Assembly (NCBI RefSeq): GCF_007829815.1 | Contig: NZ_VIWT01000008.1 | Location: 62,001-126,000 of the forward strand | DNA: 64,000 nt | Reading direction: 5' to 3' | DNA from: Kitasatospora viridis | GTDB lineage: Bacteria; Actinomycetota; Actinomycetes; Streptomycetales; Streptomycetaceae | Shown: positions 39,685 to 47,583 of the stretch, one piece after another | How positions within the stretch are numbered: the first letter of the stretch is position 1 | Layout of the letters: every line of letters starts with the position of its first letter | Notes under the pieces: generated by a model | Told to the model about the DNA's origin: nothing | Database searches by the model: none | What the model saw: the letters and a program-made list of their open reading frames with translations, nothing else | Translations under genes and position numbers: made by a program

Positions 39685-41960
39685 TTGGCGCTCCCGGCGG
39701 CGGGCAGCGGAACGACGGGCATGTGGTAGGTGCGGCCGGAGGCGGCCTCGTGGCGGCGGGTGGCGTCGTCGGCTTCCTGGATGATCTCCTCGCTGGTCTC
39801 CTCCATCAGGGCCTCGAAGACGGCGGCGTCGCTGGCGCCGTCGGGTCCGTCGTAGCCGGTGACCAGGTGGGCGCCGACGCCCAGGAGGGTGCCGTCGGGG
39901 AAGCCGGAGTCGGGGGCGTCCAGGGGCAGGGTGTCCTTGGTGCCGGGCGGGCGGCCCTCGGGGTACCAGCGCTGCTCTCGGCGGGCCGCCTCGCGCTCCA
40001 TGGAGCGGTCGTGGATGCGGACGAAGACGGAGCCGACCATCACGCCGACGGTGAAGAGGTCTTCCCAGTCGGTCATGACCAGGTCGGTGGCGTCGGGGAA
40101 CCAGCGGCGCAGGATCTGCGCGAGGTCGGCGTCCGGGTCGTCCTGCTCCTCCAGAGCGCTCAGCGGGGTGGAGGGGACGGTGAGGGTGACGCCGTGGCGG
40201 AGCTGGAAGATGTGGCTGACACCCGGGTAGGGCAGCGCGGGGGCGGTGGGCAGGAGCATCTGGTAGCGGGCGTTCTTGGGCTCCTTCTGGCCCTTGAAGT
40301 CGTTTCGGTCCAGCCAGCCGGACTCCAGGGTGACCGGGTGGCTGTCGGTTCCGGTGACGGTCCGGCCGGAGTGGTCGACCAGGGTGATCGGCTCGTTGTC
40401 GGGGGTGCGGGCGGCCCGGGAGAGCAGGTGACGGTGGGCCAGGAGGCGGTCGGGCACCTGGTACTGGTCGGACGGGTGGGCGGTGGGCAGGAGGCCGCGC
40501 AGGGCGAGTTCGGCGAGCGCGATGTGCTGGGCGTTGCGCTCGCGCGGGTGGGTCAGCCAGCCGCCGGTGCCGTCGCTGGTGATCTGGGCGACGGCGTCGA
40601 TGTTCTCGGCGTCGTGGACCAGCAGGGCGAGGGAGTCGGGGTGGGAGTTGGGGTCGCGGTAGTCGCCGGGCGGCCAGGCGGCGCCGGGGTCCTCCTCCAT
40701 CAGGTAGGTGGTGCAGCGCAGCAGGTCGCCGGTCAGGGCCTCGGCCAGGGTGCCGGTGTGGTGCTGGGCGAATCCGGCGAGGGCGGTGGCGGGCTTGCCG
40801 CCGAGGGCGGCGACGGCACGGCACCACCACACCAGGCGGACGGCGGGGCGGCTGGTGCGGTCGAGGCCGTAGGAGAGGGCGCGGGTGGGGGCCTGGGGGC
40901 TGCGGGAGAGTCGGGCCTTGAGGCGGGCGGGGAGGGTGCGCAGCAGCTCGCTGTCGATCTCGGCCTGCGGGATCGGCAGGCCGTTGATCAGGCTGGTGCC
41001 GATCTGCTGCACGCGGGGGCGCTTGCTGTCGTCGCCGGTGTGCCAGTGGCGGATGGAGCTGTGCAGCAGGTTGACGGTGTCGCCGTAGCGGTTGGCTGCC
41101 TGGCCGAGGAGGGTCTGGGTGCCGTTGCGGCTGACCTGGCCGACGACGACGTGGACGGGCAGGGCGATGACGGAGGCGAGGTGGCGCGCGGTCTCGCGCA
41201 GGATCTCGTCCTTGGCTTCGCAGGCGGTGCGCAGGGTGGTGACCACGCGGAGCAGGGCCGGGCGGTCGAGGTTCCAGGCGGCGTCCATGTCGGCCGGGTC
41301 GATGTTCAGGCGCTGCAGCATCTCGGGGCGCTGCAGGGTGGTGCGGGTGGCGTAGTAGCGGCGCATGCCGTCGGCGATGCGCAGCCGGTGGTCGGCCGGG
41401 GAGCCGTCCTTGAAGGTGAGGGTCTGCGGGATGACGACGAGGGGGGTGTGGATGCCGCCCTCGTCCGCCATGATCCACAGGTCGCTGTCGGGGTCCTCCT
41501 GCTGCTCGTAGATCCGGGCGTTGTCCGCGAGGTGCCAGTTGCGGTCGGCGAGGTTGGGCCAGGCGATGGTGGCGCCGCCGCTGGTCTCCTCGACCGTGCT
41601 CCTGCTGGGCAGCGGGGGTACCGTGCCGCCGGAGCTGGAACGGGTGAGCTTCTTGGTGATGTGCCGCTGGATCTCGTCGGCCGGGGGGCACAGCCACGGT
41701 GCCCACATCCGGGTGGTGAGGATCAGCAGGCTCTTGCCCTGGATGGTGGACAGGCCCGCCAGCGGCTGGGTGAGCTGGACGCGGACGGCGGCCGGGTCGG
41801 TGCTCGCCTGGGCGAGCGCCGTGCTGGTGTCCTCGTCGAGCTGGAGGGTGCTCTGGAGGCGCTGGGCGAGCTTGCGGACCGCGTCGGCCTTGGCGGGCAG
41901 CGGCGGCAGCTCGAAGGTCCCGTAGCCGAAGGTGGACGGGGTGTCGTCGATGGACGTCAT
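39681..41960 (-). CDS. ParB/DndB-like protein, 759 aa
   Basis: Residues about 145-235 read NWHLADNARIYEQ, DEGGIHTPLVVIPQTL, HRLRIADGMRRYYATR, which resembles the N-terminal fold of ParB and the DGQHR proteins of the DndB kind (a phrase such as EGI..PLVV followed by xDGxRRxxA). The remaining 500 residues are unassigned and mostly helical, with a strand-rich stretch at about 560-640. It is the first gene of the pair with the HA-repeat protein, coupled by a 4-bp overlap. Could act in DNA binding or modification; tentative. Confidence 0.5.
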   Translation of the reverse strand: MTSIDDTPSTFGYGTFELPPLPAKADAVRKLAQRLQSTLQLDEDTSTALAQASTDPAAVRVQLTQPLAGLSTIQGKSLLILTTRMWAPWLCPPADEIQRHITKKLTRSSSGGTVPPLPSRSTVEETSGGATIAWPNLADRNWHLADNARIYEQQEDPDSDLWIMADEGGIHTPLVVIPQTLTFKDGSPADHRLRIADGMRRYYATRTTLQRPEMLQRLNIDPADMDAAWNLDRPALLRVVTTLRTACEAKDEILRETARHLASVIALPVHVVVGQVSRNGTQTLLGQAANRYGDTVNLLHSSIRHWHTGDDSKRPRVQQIGTSLINGLPIPQAEIDSELLRTLPARLKARLSRSPQAPTRALSYGLDRTSRPAVRLVWWCRAVAALGGKPATALAGFAQHHTGTLAEALTGDLLRCTTYLMEEDPGAAWPPGDYRDPNSHPDSLALLVHDAENIDAVAQITSDGTGGWLTHPRERNAQHIALAELALRGLLPTAHPSDQYQVPDRLLAHRHLLSRAARTPDNEPITLVDHSGRTVTGTDSHPVTLESGWLDRNDFKGQKEPKNARYQMLLPTAPALPYPGVSHIFQLRHGVTLTVPSTPLSALEEQDDPDADLAQILRRWFPDATDLVMTDWEDLFTVGVMVGSVFVRIHDRSMEREAARREQRWYPEGRPPGTKDTLPLDAPDSGFPDGTLLGVGAHLVTGYDGPDGASDAAVFEALMEETSEEIIQEADDATRRHEAASGRTYHMPVVPLPAAGSAK

Positions 41961-42314
41961 CAGAGGTCACGTCGTTTCTGCCACGACGCACGGACGGCCG
42001 GAACCGGGGGTTCGACGGACGGTGCGATGAGTGTGGCGTAGGCAAGCGGGTCAGGGTTCCCTGCGGAGGGCCTGGCCGGTCACCGCGACGGTCCCCAACG
42101 TGGTCGGGGCGTGGCCGGAGGCGAAGCGGAACGGGTCCGAAGGGGCCTGCCACGAGCTGCTGGTCCTTCCGGCTGAACCGGACGCGGACGGGGCAGCGGC
42201 TCGACGGCTGCACCGCCAACGATAGACCACACCGGCCGCTGGAGCGCAAGTCCCCAGGTCGACGGCCAAGCCGAAGTTGCCCGTGGGCAGTTCGTGATCT
42301 GCCAAGCTGTCTCC
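41961..42314. other. Intergenic region between divergent genes (354 bp)
   Basis: Separates the minus-strand gene at 41960 from the plus-strand gene at 42315. On the minus strand TTGCGC, 19 bp, TATCGT near 42214-42245 is a plausible promoter for the ParB/DndB-like gene. A 59-codon minus-strand frame (42051-42230) is present but lacks a ribosome site. No repeats of note. Confidence 0.4.
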
Positions 42315-42914
42315 ATGACCGAGACGACGTTCCCCTACCGGCTGGCCGACAGCTCCGGCGAGGGCTGGCTGCACACCGGCGACGGCCTCTACAGCACGTT
42401 CCCCCGCACCGACCTGGGCGACATGGAGTACGACCAACTCGTCTCCGAGCGAGGCCCGTTGAGGGAGATCGCCCCCGAGTCGGCCGAGGACAGCCAGGCC
42501 ATCCAGGAGGCCCTCACCGCAGCGGGGAAGAAGGCCGTGATCACCCTGCTCGCCGCCCTCTACGCGACTGCCCGCAAGGTGATGGACCAGAGCGGCGGCC
42601 GGATCGCGGTCATGACGGCCGGTCGCCCCGGCTCCTGGGAGGCCGACCGGCTCAGGAACCTGATCTGGGAGGGCGACGGCGTCAAGCCCAGCCGCGTCGA
42701 CCAGGCCGCCCTGGACACGCTGACCGGCATCTTTGAGCGCTGGGTCCTCACCGGCGACACCGTGGTGGAGATGGCCGAGAACCTCGCTGGCGACGTCGCC
42801 CAGGTCGCCGGGAAGATCGGCGGCTGGAACGCGATCACCGACCAGTGGGTCCGCAGCGCCCAGTACGCCGAGAGTCTCGGGACCTGGCTGGTCGGCGCCG
42901 ACTACCACTCGTGA
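42315..42914 (+). CDS. Unknown helical protein, 199 aa
   Basis: The ATG at 42315 follows the promoter region without an obvious ribosome site, so it may be leaderless. After a strand-rich start (YRLADSSGEGWLHTGDGLYS) the protein is helical (AVITLLAALYATARKVMDQS; VVEMAENLAGDVAQVAGKIG). No transmembrane segment. Function unknown. Confidence 0.6.
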   Translation: MTETTFPYRLADSSGEGWLHTGDGLYSTFPRTDLGDMEYDQLVSERGPLREIAPESAEDSQAIQEALTAAGKKAVITLLAALYATARKVMDQSGGRIAVMTAGRPGSWEADRLRNLIWEGDGVKPSRVDQAALDTLTGIFERWVLTGDTVVEMAENLAGDVAQVAGKIGGWNAITDQWVRSAQYAESLGTWLVGADYHS

Positions 42915-42974
42915 ACAGGGCGCGAGCCAGTAACTCCGCCTGAAAGTCGGCGACTTGGAGGGGCAGGCCGATTC

Positions 42975-43005
42975 TTGCCCCTCCGGCCCGCTTCGGTGCT
43001 ATGGT
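42975..43005 (+). promoter_or_regulatory. Promoter of the 216-aa gene
   Basis: -35 TTGCCC, 19-bp spacer, -10 TATGGT, followed by two 20-bp direct repeats before the gene. Confidence 0.4.
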
Positions 43006-43013
43006 CCTCGCCG

Positions 43014-43068
43014 AGGGACGGAAGCCCCGTTCCTCACCCCGCTGATCCAGGGACGGAAACCCCGTTCC
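43014..43068 (+). repeat. Two 20-bp direct repeats in a leader
   Basis: AGGGACGGAAGCCCCGTTCC at 43014 and the same with one base changed at 43049, 35 bp apart, in the untranslated leader of the gene at 43085. Only two units, so not a CRISPR array; could be a protein- or RNA-binding site. Confidence 0.6.
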
Positions 43069-43084
43069 GAGGAAGGACCCAGCC

Positions 43085-43735
43085 ATGCAGCTGGAGGAGA
43101 TCACCGTCCGCGCTCTGACGGACGACGAGATCAAGGCCCTCACCCCCGAGGACGTCATCTACGTCCCGGACCCCGATTTCAAGCACGACCCGTTCAAGCA
43201 CGACTCCGACCCCAACCCTCTGATCCTGATCCTGGTCGAGGCGCGACGTGCCGAGCGCGGTGAGTACTACCTGAAGCAGGGCAGCCTGCAGGTCCAGAAC
43301 ATCTACGGCGTCGAGTACTGGGTACCGGCCACGCAGGTGTTCACCGCCGACCCCGACGGTCAGGCGATGCCCAAGTTCTCCACCGCCGGAACGAACCTCT
43401 CCCTCGCCCTGTACATCCCCGGCATGAGCGAGGAGGAGGCCAAGACCGCCGTCTTCGACGCGCTGCGGGCCAAGTTCGGTGCTGGCGTTGTCCAGGTGTG
43501 GAACGCCCGGACCCGGCCCGTGAAGGACCTGCGCTACGACGTCTACGAGGAGAAGATGGTCTACCAGCCCGGCCCCTCCAAGAAGGACCCCGGCACCTAC
43601 GTTGCAACGCGGGTCCGAACGGTCGCCAACGGCGTCCTGGGCGGGCAGGTCCAGTACCTTCGCGGGCAGAACGCTGGCACCAGGCTCGTCACTGAAATCC
43701 ATATCCCCGCAGAAAGCGTCACCGAGACGATCTGA
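43085..43735 (+). CDS. Unknown 216-aa protein
   Basis: The ATG at 43085 follows GAGGAAGGACC. Strand-rich with segments such as GEYYLKQGSLQVQNIYGVEY and TNLSLALYIPGMSEEEAKTA. The sequence is acidic at the start and ends in strands. No family recognised. Followed by two consecutive hairpins. Confidence 0.65.
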   Translation: MQLEEITVRALTDDEIKALTPEDVIYVPDPDFKHDPFKHDSDPNPLILILVEARRAERGEYYLKQGSLQVQNIYGVEYWVPATQVFTADPDGQAMPKFSTAGTNLSLALYIPGMSEEEAKTAVFDALRAKFGAGVVQVWNARTRPVKDLRYDVYEEKMVYQPGPSKKDPGTYVATRVRTVANGVLGGQVQYLRGQNAGTRLVTEIHIPAESVTETI

Positions 43736-43743
43736 TCGGCACG

Positions 43744-43786
43744 GATTCCCCAATGATGGGGAATCGCATTTCCACACGGGGAAATG
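43744..43786 (+). terminator. Double hairpin after the 216-aa gene
   Basis: GATTCCCC-aatgat-GGGGAATC, then CATTTCC-6 nt-GGAAATG, starting 9 bp past the stop. Confidence 0.65.
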
Positions 43787-43843
43787 GTGTGGTGCACTTT
43801 CCCACGCAGTGACGAGTTCGGGTGCCATCCCTGGTCCGGCTCA

Positions 43844-43881
43844 GCTGGTGGGGCCGGAGGTGGTAGCCCGGCCCCACCAGC
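43844..43881 (-). terminator. Hairpin after the gene at 43887
   Basis: 14-bp perfect stem (GCTGGTGGGGCCGG) with a 10-nt loop, 5 bp past the minus-strand stop. Confidence 0.7.
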
Positions 43882-43886
43882 GGCAT

Positions 43887-44837
43887 TTAACGCTGCCAGG
43901 GTTCGAGTTCCGGTTCGACGTTCTTCCAGGCCACGATCCCGAGCGATGCACTGCCGGGGCCCCACGGTTCCTTGCGGGCCCGGGTGGCGTAGCCGTCCTC
44001 CCGCAGGGTGGCGGTGATGAGGGTCTGGGCTTCCGTCCAGTGCTCCTGGTAGCGGGCGAGCTGCGGGTCGGGGAACCAGGCGACGTGGGCGCAGTCGACG
44101 GCGCCCAGGGGCCGCAGGGTGGGCTTCAGGTCCCATACGACGCAGCCCTTCCCGATCCGGGACGGGACCTTCTCCAGCGGGCGCTCCCCGTACACGTAGT
44201 TCTGCATCATCAGCCGAGCGGCTTCGAGGACGCGGCGCACGCGCTCCTGCTCGTAGGCGGCCTTGTTGATGCCGTACTCAAAGTTCGGCCGGGCGGGACC
44301 GTAGGTGGCCCAGGCGTTCGCGGGCTTCCTGGGGGGCTCCACGCCGGGCGCCATCCGGTAGACGAGGATCTCGGCTCCGGGGTGGTGGGTCGGGGTCCAG
44401 AGGTCGCTGTGGAACTCGGCGACGTAGCCGAGGGACTCCAGGGCGGCCACCGTGGCGGCGATCCGCTTCTCCCAGTGCGCAGCGGCCCCGGTCGGGATCG
44501 TGCGCTTGCGGTAGTCGTTGCTGTACTGGGGGCGGTGGGCGACGTCGGGGTACCAGTTGACCACCACGCACAGCTCCGCCCCGTCCGGCCAGCACTCCTC
44601 GGGTGCCTGGAGCGCCTGGCACCAGCCGAGGCCCTTCGGGAGGACCCGGTGGCCTTGGGCGTCCACACCTTCGCCGAGGCCGAGTCGCATCAGGTCCTCG
44701 TTCACGATGTGCCTGGCGCCGAACGGCCGGACCGGTTCGTACGGGGGCTCGTCGTCCTGCTGCTGGGGCTTGGGCTCCGACGTCTCGGCGGGTTCGCCGT
44801 CCTTCACGATTCTCAGCATGACGGCATTGTGAATCAT
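43887..44837 (-). CDS. Unknown protein, about 316 aa
   Basis: Three starts are possible: TTG 44855, ATG 44837, ATG 44819; 44837 has AAGAA upstream. Residues 20-45 are a low-complexity Gln/Pro/Glu linker. The main body is alpha/beta with paired motifs (AELCVVVNWYPDV; GCVVWDLKPTLRPLG) and Trp-rich segments. I see no catalytic signature. Divergent from the membrane-protein gene, with a 28-bp palindrome between. Confidence 0.6.
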   Translation of the reverse strand: MIHNAVMLRIVKDGEPAETSEPKPQQQDDEPPYEPVRPFGARHIVNEDLMRLGLGEGVDAQGHRVLPKGLGWCQALQAPEECWPDGAELCVVVNWYPDVAHRPQYSNDYRKRTIPTGAAAHWEKRIAATVAALESLGYVAEFHSDLWTPTHHPGAEILVYRMAPGVEPPRKPANAWATYGPARPNFEYGINKAAYEQERVRRVLEAARLMMQNYVYGERPLEKVPSRIGKGCVVWDLKPTLRPLGAVDCAHVAWFPDPQLARYQEHWTEAQTLITATLREDGYATRARKEPWGPGSASLGIVAWKNVEPELEPWQR

Positions 44838-44876
44838 TCTCGGAAGGTTCTTCAACGATTCCAGAAAGTACGACTG

Positions 44877-44904
44877 CCGTGGGATTGCATATGCAATCCC
44901 ACGG
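44877..44904. promoter_or_regulatory. 28-bp perfect palindrome between divergent genes
   Basis: Each half is CCGTGGGATTGCAT and the two halves meet without a loop. It lies 40 bp from one start and 66 bp from the other, so it is better placed as an operator for both than as a terminator. Confidence 0.6.
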
Positions 44905-44939
44905 GACTTATGGGTTCCGGAAAGGCCAAATGGGTGACA

Positions 44940-44962
44940 CTCGCTACTCGCCTCGGTACACT
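44940..44962 (+). promoter_or_regulatory. Promoter of the two-helix membrane protein
   Basis: GTGACA (from about 44934), 17-bp spacer, TACACT, then 7 nt to the ATG at 44970; the transcript is probably leaderless. Confidence 0.5.
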
Positions 44963-44969
44963 ACTTGCC

Positions 44970-45344
44970 ATGTTCGACGGACTCCGGAAGAGAATTGATC
45001 GCTGGCTAGCAGAGAAAGAAGCCAATCCCCCTCCGTTCCCACCGGAATTCTACGTAACCGATAGAGGAATTCGATTCCGCTCATGGCTCCTCGTCAGTAC
45101 ATTCTTTACGGGATTGGCGGCCGTAACGGGAGCCCTGGTCTACTTCGCTTTGTCTCTGCTCTTCATCGTGCTCTCCCCTAATCTCGCAACCGCCATGGAG
45201 GACTACTGGGAAACGGTTCTCTTTTCGTTTCTCGTCGGGGTCCTTTTCATGGTGCGCCATGGCAGTGAGATCGTCGACGGGCTTCTGTGGCAGGGAGCCA
45301 AGAAGGCGGCAGCACGGTATTCCGAGGAGCCGGAGGAAGAGTAG
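44970..45344 (+). CDS. Membrane protein with two or three helices, 124 aa
   Basis: ATG 7 nt after a TACACT -10, so probably leaderless. Amphipathic N-terminus (MFDGLRKRIDRWLAEKEANP), then hydrophobic segments at about 39-70 (WLLVSTFFTGLAAVTGALVY and onward) and 82-95 (VLFSFLVGVLFMV), and a basic/acidic tail. Base composition is clearly less GC-rich than its neighbours, suggesting separate origin. Role unknown. Confidence 0.65.
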   Translation: MFDGLRKRIDRWLAEKEANPPPFPPEFYVTDRGIRFRSWLLVSTFFTGLAAVTGALVYFALSLLFIVLSPNLATAMEDYWETVLFSFLVGVLFMVRHGSEIVDGLLWQGAKKAAARYSEEPEEE

Positions 45345-45419
45345 GTAGCCCGTGATCGCGGTAGCCTCCATCGGACCGACCTTCCAGCAGCTAACACCAT
45401 CTCAGACAGCGGAGCAGCC

Positions 45420-46037
45420 ATGTCCGACAAGGCAGAGGACCACCCGGACGTGCAGCGGCTCCTCGCTGCGTACCAGCGGCTGCAGGAGACCAGCCTCACC
45501 TTGCTGGCACTGACCGCCCAGATCAGCGACCTCGGCCCCTACGGTACCGAGGAGCTGCCAGACGCCCTGACGGCACTGCGCTCGCTCGTGGAGCAGGAGT
45601 TCTACGTCCACGAGTTGGCAGAGGTTCTGCGGTCGGTCTCCTGCGCCTATACCGTCGACCCGCTCGCCGCCCTGCGCCTGGGCGGCGAGGACCCGTTGGC
45701 GCTGACGGGGGCCATCATGATGATCCGGGGCACGCTCAGCCAGCTCGATGAGCTGGGTGAGCTGTTTCAACTTCCGGTCCTCACCGTGAAGTTGCCGGTC
45801 GACCTCGGCTGGGAGCAGCGCCAGCCCGGGGGCTGCCGGTGCGCCTGCCAGTTCTTCCACCAGGCACCCGGGGTCTGCCTGCGGGCCGGGCAGCCGGGCC
45901 TGTTCGTCCGGGTGGTCTCCAGGCAGGTCTTCTCCCCCGAGCCCGCCGAGGTCGAGACCGGCATGGTGGTGGTGTGCCTGGACTGCTACCAGGCCATCGC
46001 CGCCCGGCAGGACGGCGTGGCCTCCGGTCAGCAGTAG
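45420..46037 (+). CDS. Zinc-binding protein, DUF6372-like C-terminus
   Basis: 205 aa; the ATG at 45420 follows GGAGCAGCC. Residues 1-125 are helical. The last 70 hold GGCRCACQFFHQAPGVCLRA and VVCLDCYQAI, the CxC...H...C...CxxCY pattern seen at the end of DUF6372-type actinobacterial proteins. One or two zinc ions likely; function unknown. Confidence 0.6.
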   Translation: MSDKAEDHPDVQRLLAAYQRLQETSLTLLALTAQISDLGPYGTEELPDALTALRSLVEQEFYVHELAEVLRSVSCAYTVDPLAALRLGGEDPLALTGAIMMIRGTLSQLDELGELFQLPVLTVKLPVDLGWEQRQPGGCRCACQFFHQAPGVCLRAGQPGLFVRVVSRQVFSPEPAEVETGMVVVCLDCYQAIAARQDGVASGQQ

Positions 46038-46066
46038 GTCAGGCGACGGTCTCGCCCGCCTCCCAG
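46029..46066. repeat. 38-bp repeat, copy 1
   Basis: CAGCAGTAGGTCAGGCGACG and onward; about 33 of 38 bases match the copy at 46607. It covers the stops of both convergent genes. Confidence 0.6.
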
Positions 46067-46323
46067 GCCGCCGCGACCGTGTCCTGGTCCACGTCCGGCG
46101 CGAGCTTCGCCCGCCGCATGTCCTCGCACCGCACGTCGGCGCTCAGGAGCGCGATCGTCTCGCCGTCGCCGTCGTACAGCTCGAACGAGTGGCCGTCCCA
46201 CTCCTCCGGGACGGCTCCCGAGAGGGTGCCGAAGTCCCCGCCGCTGATCTTCTCGCCGTCGCTCGGGCGCAGCACGATGTACGCGCGCAGGATGACGACG
46301 TCCGGGTTCGTCTTCTTGGCCAT
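46039..46323 (-). CDS. Unknown 94-aa protein
   Basis: The ATG at 46323 has AGGAAGGGG upstream. Strand-rich (VVILRAYIVLRPSDGEKISG, then FELYDGDGETIALL), ending in AAWEAGETVA. Its end shares a 38-bp repeat with the end of the gene at 46617. Its stop is 1 bp from the convergent zinc-protein gene. Confidence 0.6.
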   Translation of the reverse strand: MAKKTNPDVVILRAYIVLRPSDGEKISGGDFGTLSGAVPEEWDGHSFELYDGDGETIALLSADVRCEDMRRAKLAPDVDQDTVAAAWEAGETVA

Positions 46324-46383
46324 GCCGAGTAAGCCCCTTCCTGGGGTGATGTGGTGGAGGTGGTCGGCGATCACCGACAGCAC

Positions 46384-46616
46384 TGACGCTACGCATCGAG
46401 CCCCTGTGCTTCAACTGTCCTCACACCGCAGGAATTTGGCCGCTCGGAGGGGAAGATCGCTGCTCTGGCTGCCCCGAAGCAGCGCCTGGTGGCGGTGCTG
46501 GATGCGGCTCGGCTGCCATCAGACGCAACGCACGACGCTTCAGGTCCCCGCAGCTCGACCCGCCTTGAATGTCACCGTTCTATAACGATGAGATCCGCCC
46601 CTCGCGCAGCAGTAGG
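46384..46616. other. Gap with possible gene remnant
   Basis: 233 bp. The plus strand reads as plausible protein in one frame around 46437-46540 (EFGRSEGKIAALAAPKQRLV...) but has no start or continuation, so it may be a decayed gene fragment. Ends in the second 38-bp repeat. Confidence 0.25.
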
Positions 46617-46644
46617 TCAGGTGACCGTCTCGCCCGCATACCAG
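46607..46644. repeat. 38-bp repeat, copy 2
   Basis: CAGCAGTAGGTCAGGTGACC and onward, matching 46029-46066. It covers the last codons of the minus-strand gene at 46617. Confidence 0.6.
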
Positions 46645-47348
46645 TTCTCCGAGGAGGTGAAGTGCCATGTCCAGGGGACTGTCCGGCATGCGTAGATCCG
46701 GCGCTCCCGTCGTGCCTCGTTGCCGCGCACGTCGTGCAGGATCTTGAATTCGAGAAGCTGCTGTTCGGCCTGGTCCCACGTAAAGGGGATCTTCCCGCAC
46801 ACGCAGCGGCTGGGCTTCTGAGCCTGGCCGCTCCTGTCCCATGCCTCCAGGGCGTCGTCGCACCACGTCGTCAGGGGGGTGATTTGCTCAGCAGCAGCAG
46901 CATTCAGTTGGGTGGAGATGGCGATGTTGCGCTGCGCTGAGTCTCCAGCCTCCTCCACCACAGTGAGCCGTGCCCCCATCTGCAGGGCCTTCGAAGCTGC
47001 CTGTGCAATGAGCGTCTCGATCTGAGGCGATCGGGAGCGGAGGCGGACGGCGCTTCCGGCGAGGAGGCGGTTCCATGCCAGTGCGGACGTGTGGCGCGAG
47101 AAGTGCATCTGGATGGGTACTGGAGCCGTGATCCGCAGCATGGTCGCCAGGGCGCAGACAACCTCCAAGGTCTCCAGATCCGCACACAGCCCCATATCGG
47201 CGACTAGATGCCTGGTCTTATTCCGATGCGTGTAGCTGCGTACGACGTGGACTTTCCCGGCGCCTTCGCTCCAGATTCCGCGCACCCTGACGCGCTGGCC
47301 GTTCCGGAGCTGCTTTTGGCGGCTGATTCGTGGGTGAATCATTTGCAT
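46617..47348 (-). CDS. Unknown 243-aa protein with zinc site
   Basis: ATG at 47348, or two codons later at 47342. TAGATA lies 10 nt before it and no ribosome site is visible, so it may be leaderless. The basic N-terminus (RISRQKQLRNGQRVRVRGIW) looks like a small barrel. A helical middle precedes RCVCGKIPFTWDQAE and a later Cys. No family named. Confidence 0.55.
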   Translation of the reverse strand: MQMIHPRISRQKQLRNGQRVRVRGIWSEGAGKVHVVRSYTHRNKTRHLVADMGLCADLETLEVVCALATMLRITAPVPIQMHFSRHTSALAWNRLLAGSAVRLRSRSPQIETLIAQAASKALQMGARLTVVEEAGDSAQRNIAISTQLNAAAAEQITPLTTWCDDALEAWDRSGQAQKPSRCVCGKIPFTWDQAEQQLLEFKILHDVRGNEARRERRIYACRTVPWTWHFTSSENWYAGETVT

Positions 47349-47479
47349 GAAGGCGATTATCTAGCACCAATCCAGTCGGCATCGGGGGTTTCACGAAACA
47401 TCCCATCCTTTCCAGAAATGAAATATAGAGAGTTGATAATCAAATCCTCTCGATGGGACCGGAGAGCCGCCTTGGATGT

Positions 47480-47534
47480 TACTCATGAGTAGCTTGCGGT
47501 AATGGAGGTTACCGCAGGCTACTCATGAGTAGCC
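47480..47534. promoter_or_regulatory. Three adjacent palindromes upstream of the recombinase
   Basis: TACTCATGAGTA (47480-47491), TGCGGTAA-6 nt-TTACCGCA (47495-47516) and GGCTACTCATGAGTAGCC (47517-47534) follow each other with almost no gap, 50-100 bp before the GTG at 47584. They could be operators controlling the recombinase or its binding and crossover site. A TAGCGT box follows at 47537. Confidence 0.6.
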
Positions 47535-47583
47535 TGTAGCGTGGGCTGGACATGGTTCCATCTCACGCCCTTGAGGACCGCCG

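Noticed and set aside
42051-42230. 59-codon minus-strand frame in the 354-bp gap
   Set aside because: Sequence is plausible but there is no ribosome site, and a likely promoter lies within its first codons.
38101-42249. Apparent 1382-aa minus-strand protein
   Set aside because: It would need to read the 759-aa gene in the wrong frame; the GTG at 39684 overlapping the upstream stop explains the HA-repeat protein.
43014-43068. Possible CRISPR array
   Set aside because: Only two repeats, a 15-bp spacer, and no cas gene nearby.
46437-46616. Coding gene on the plus strand
   Set aside because: The protein-like frame has no start or ribosome site and runs into the end of another gene; treated as a possible remnant.
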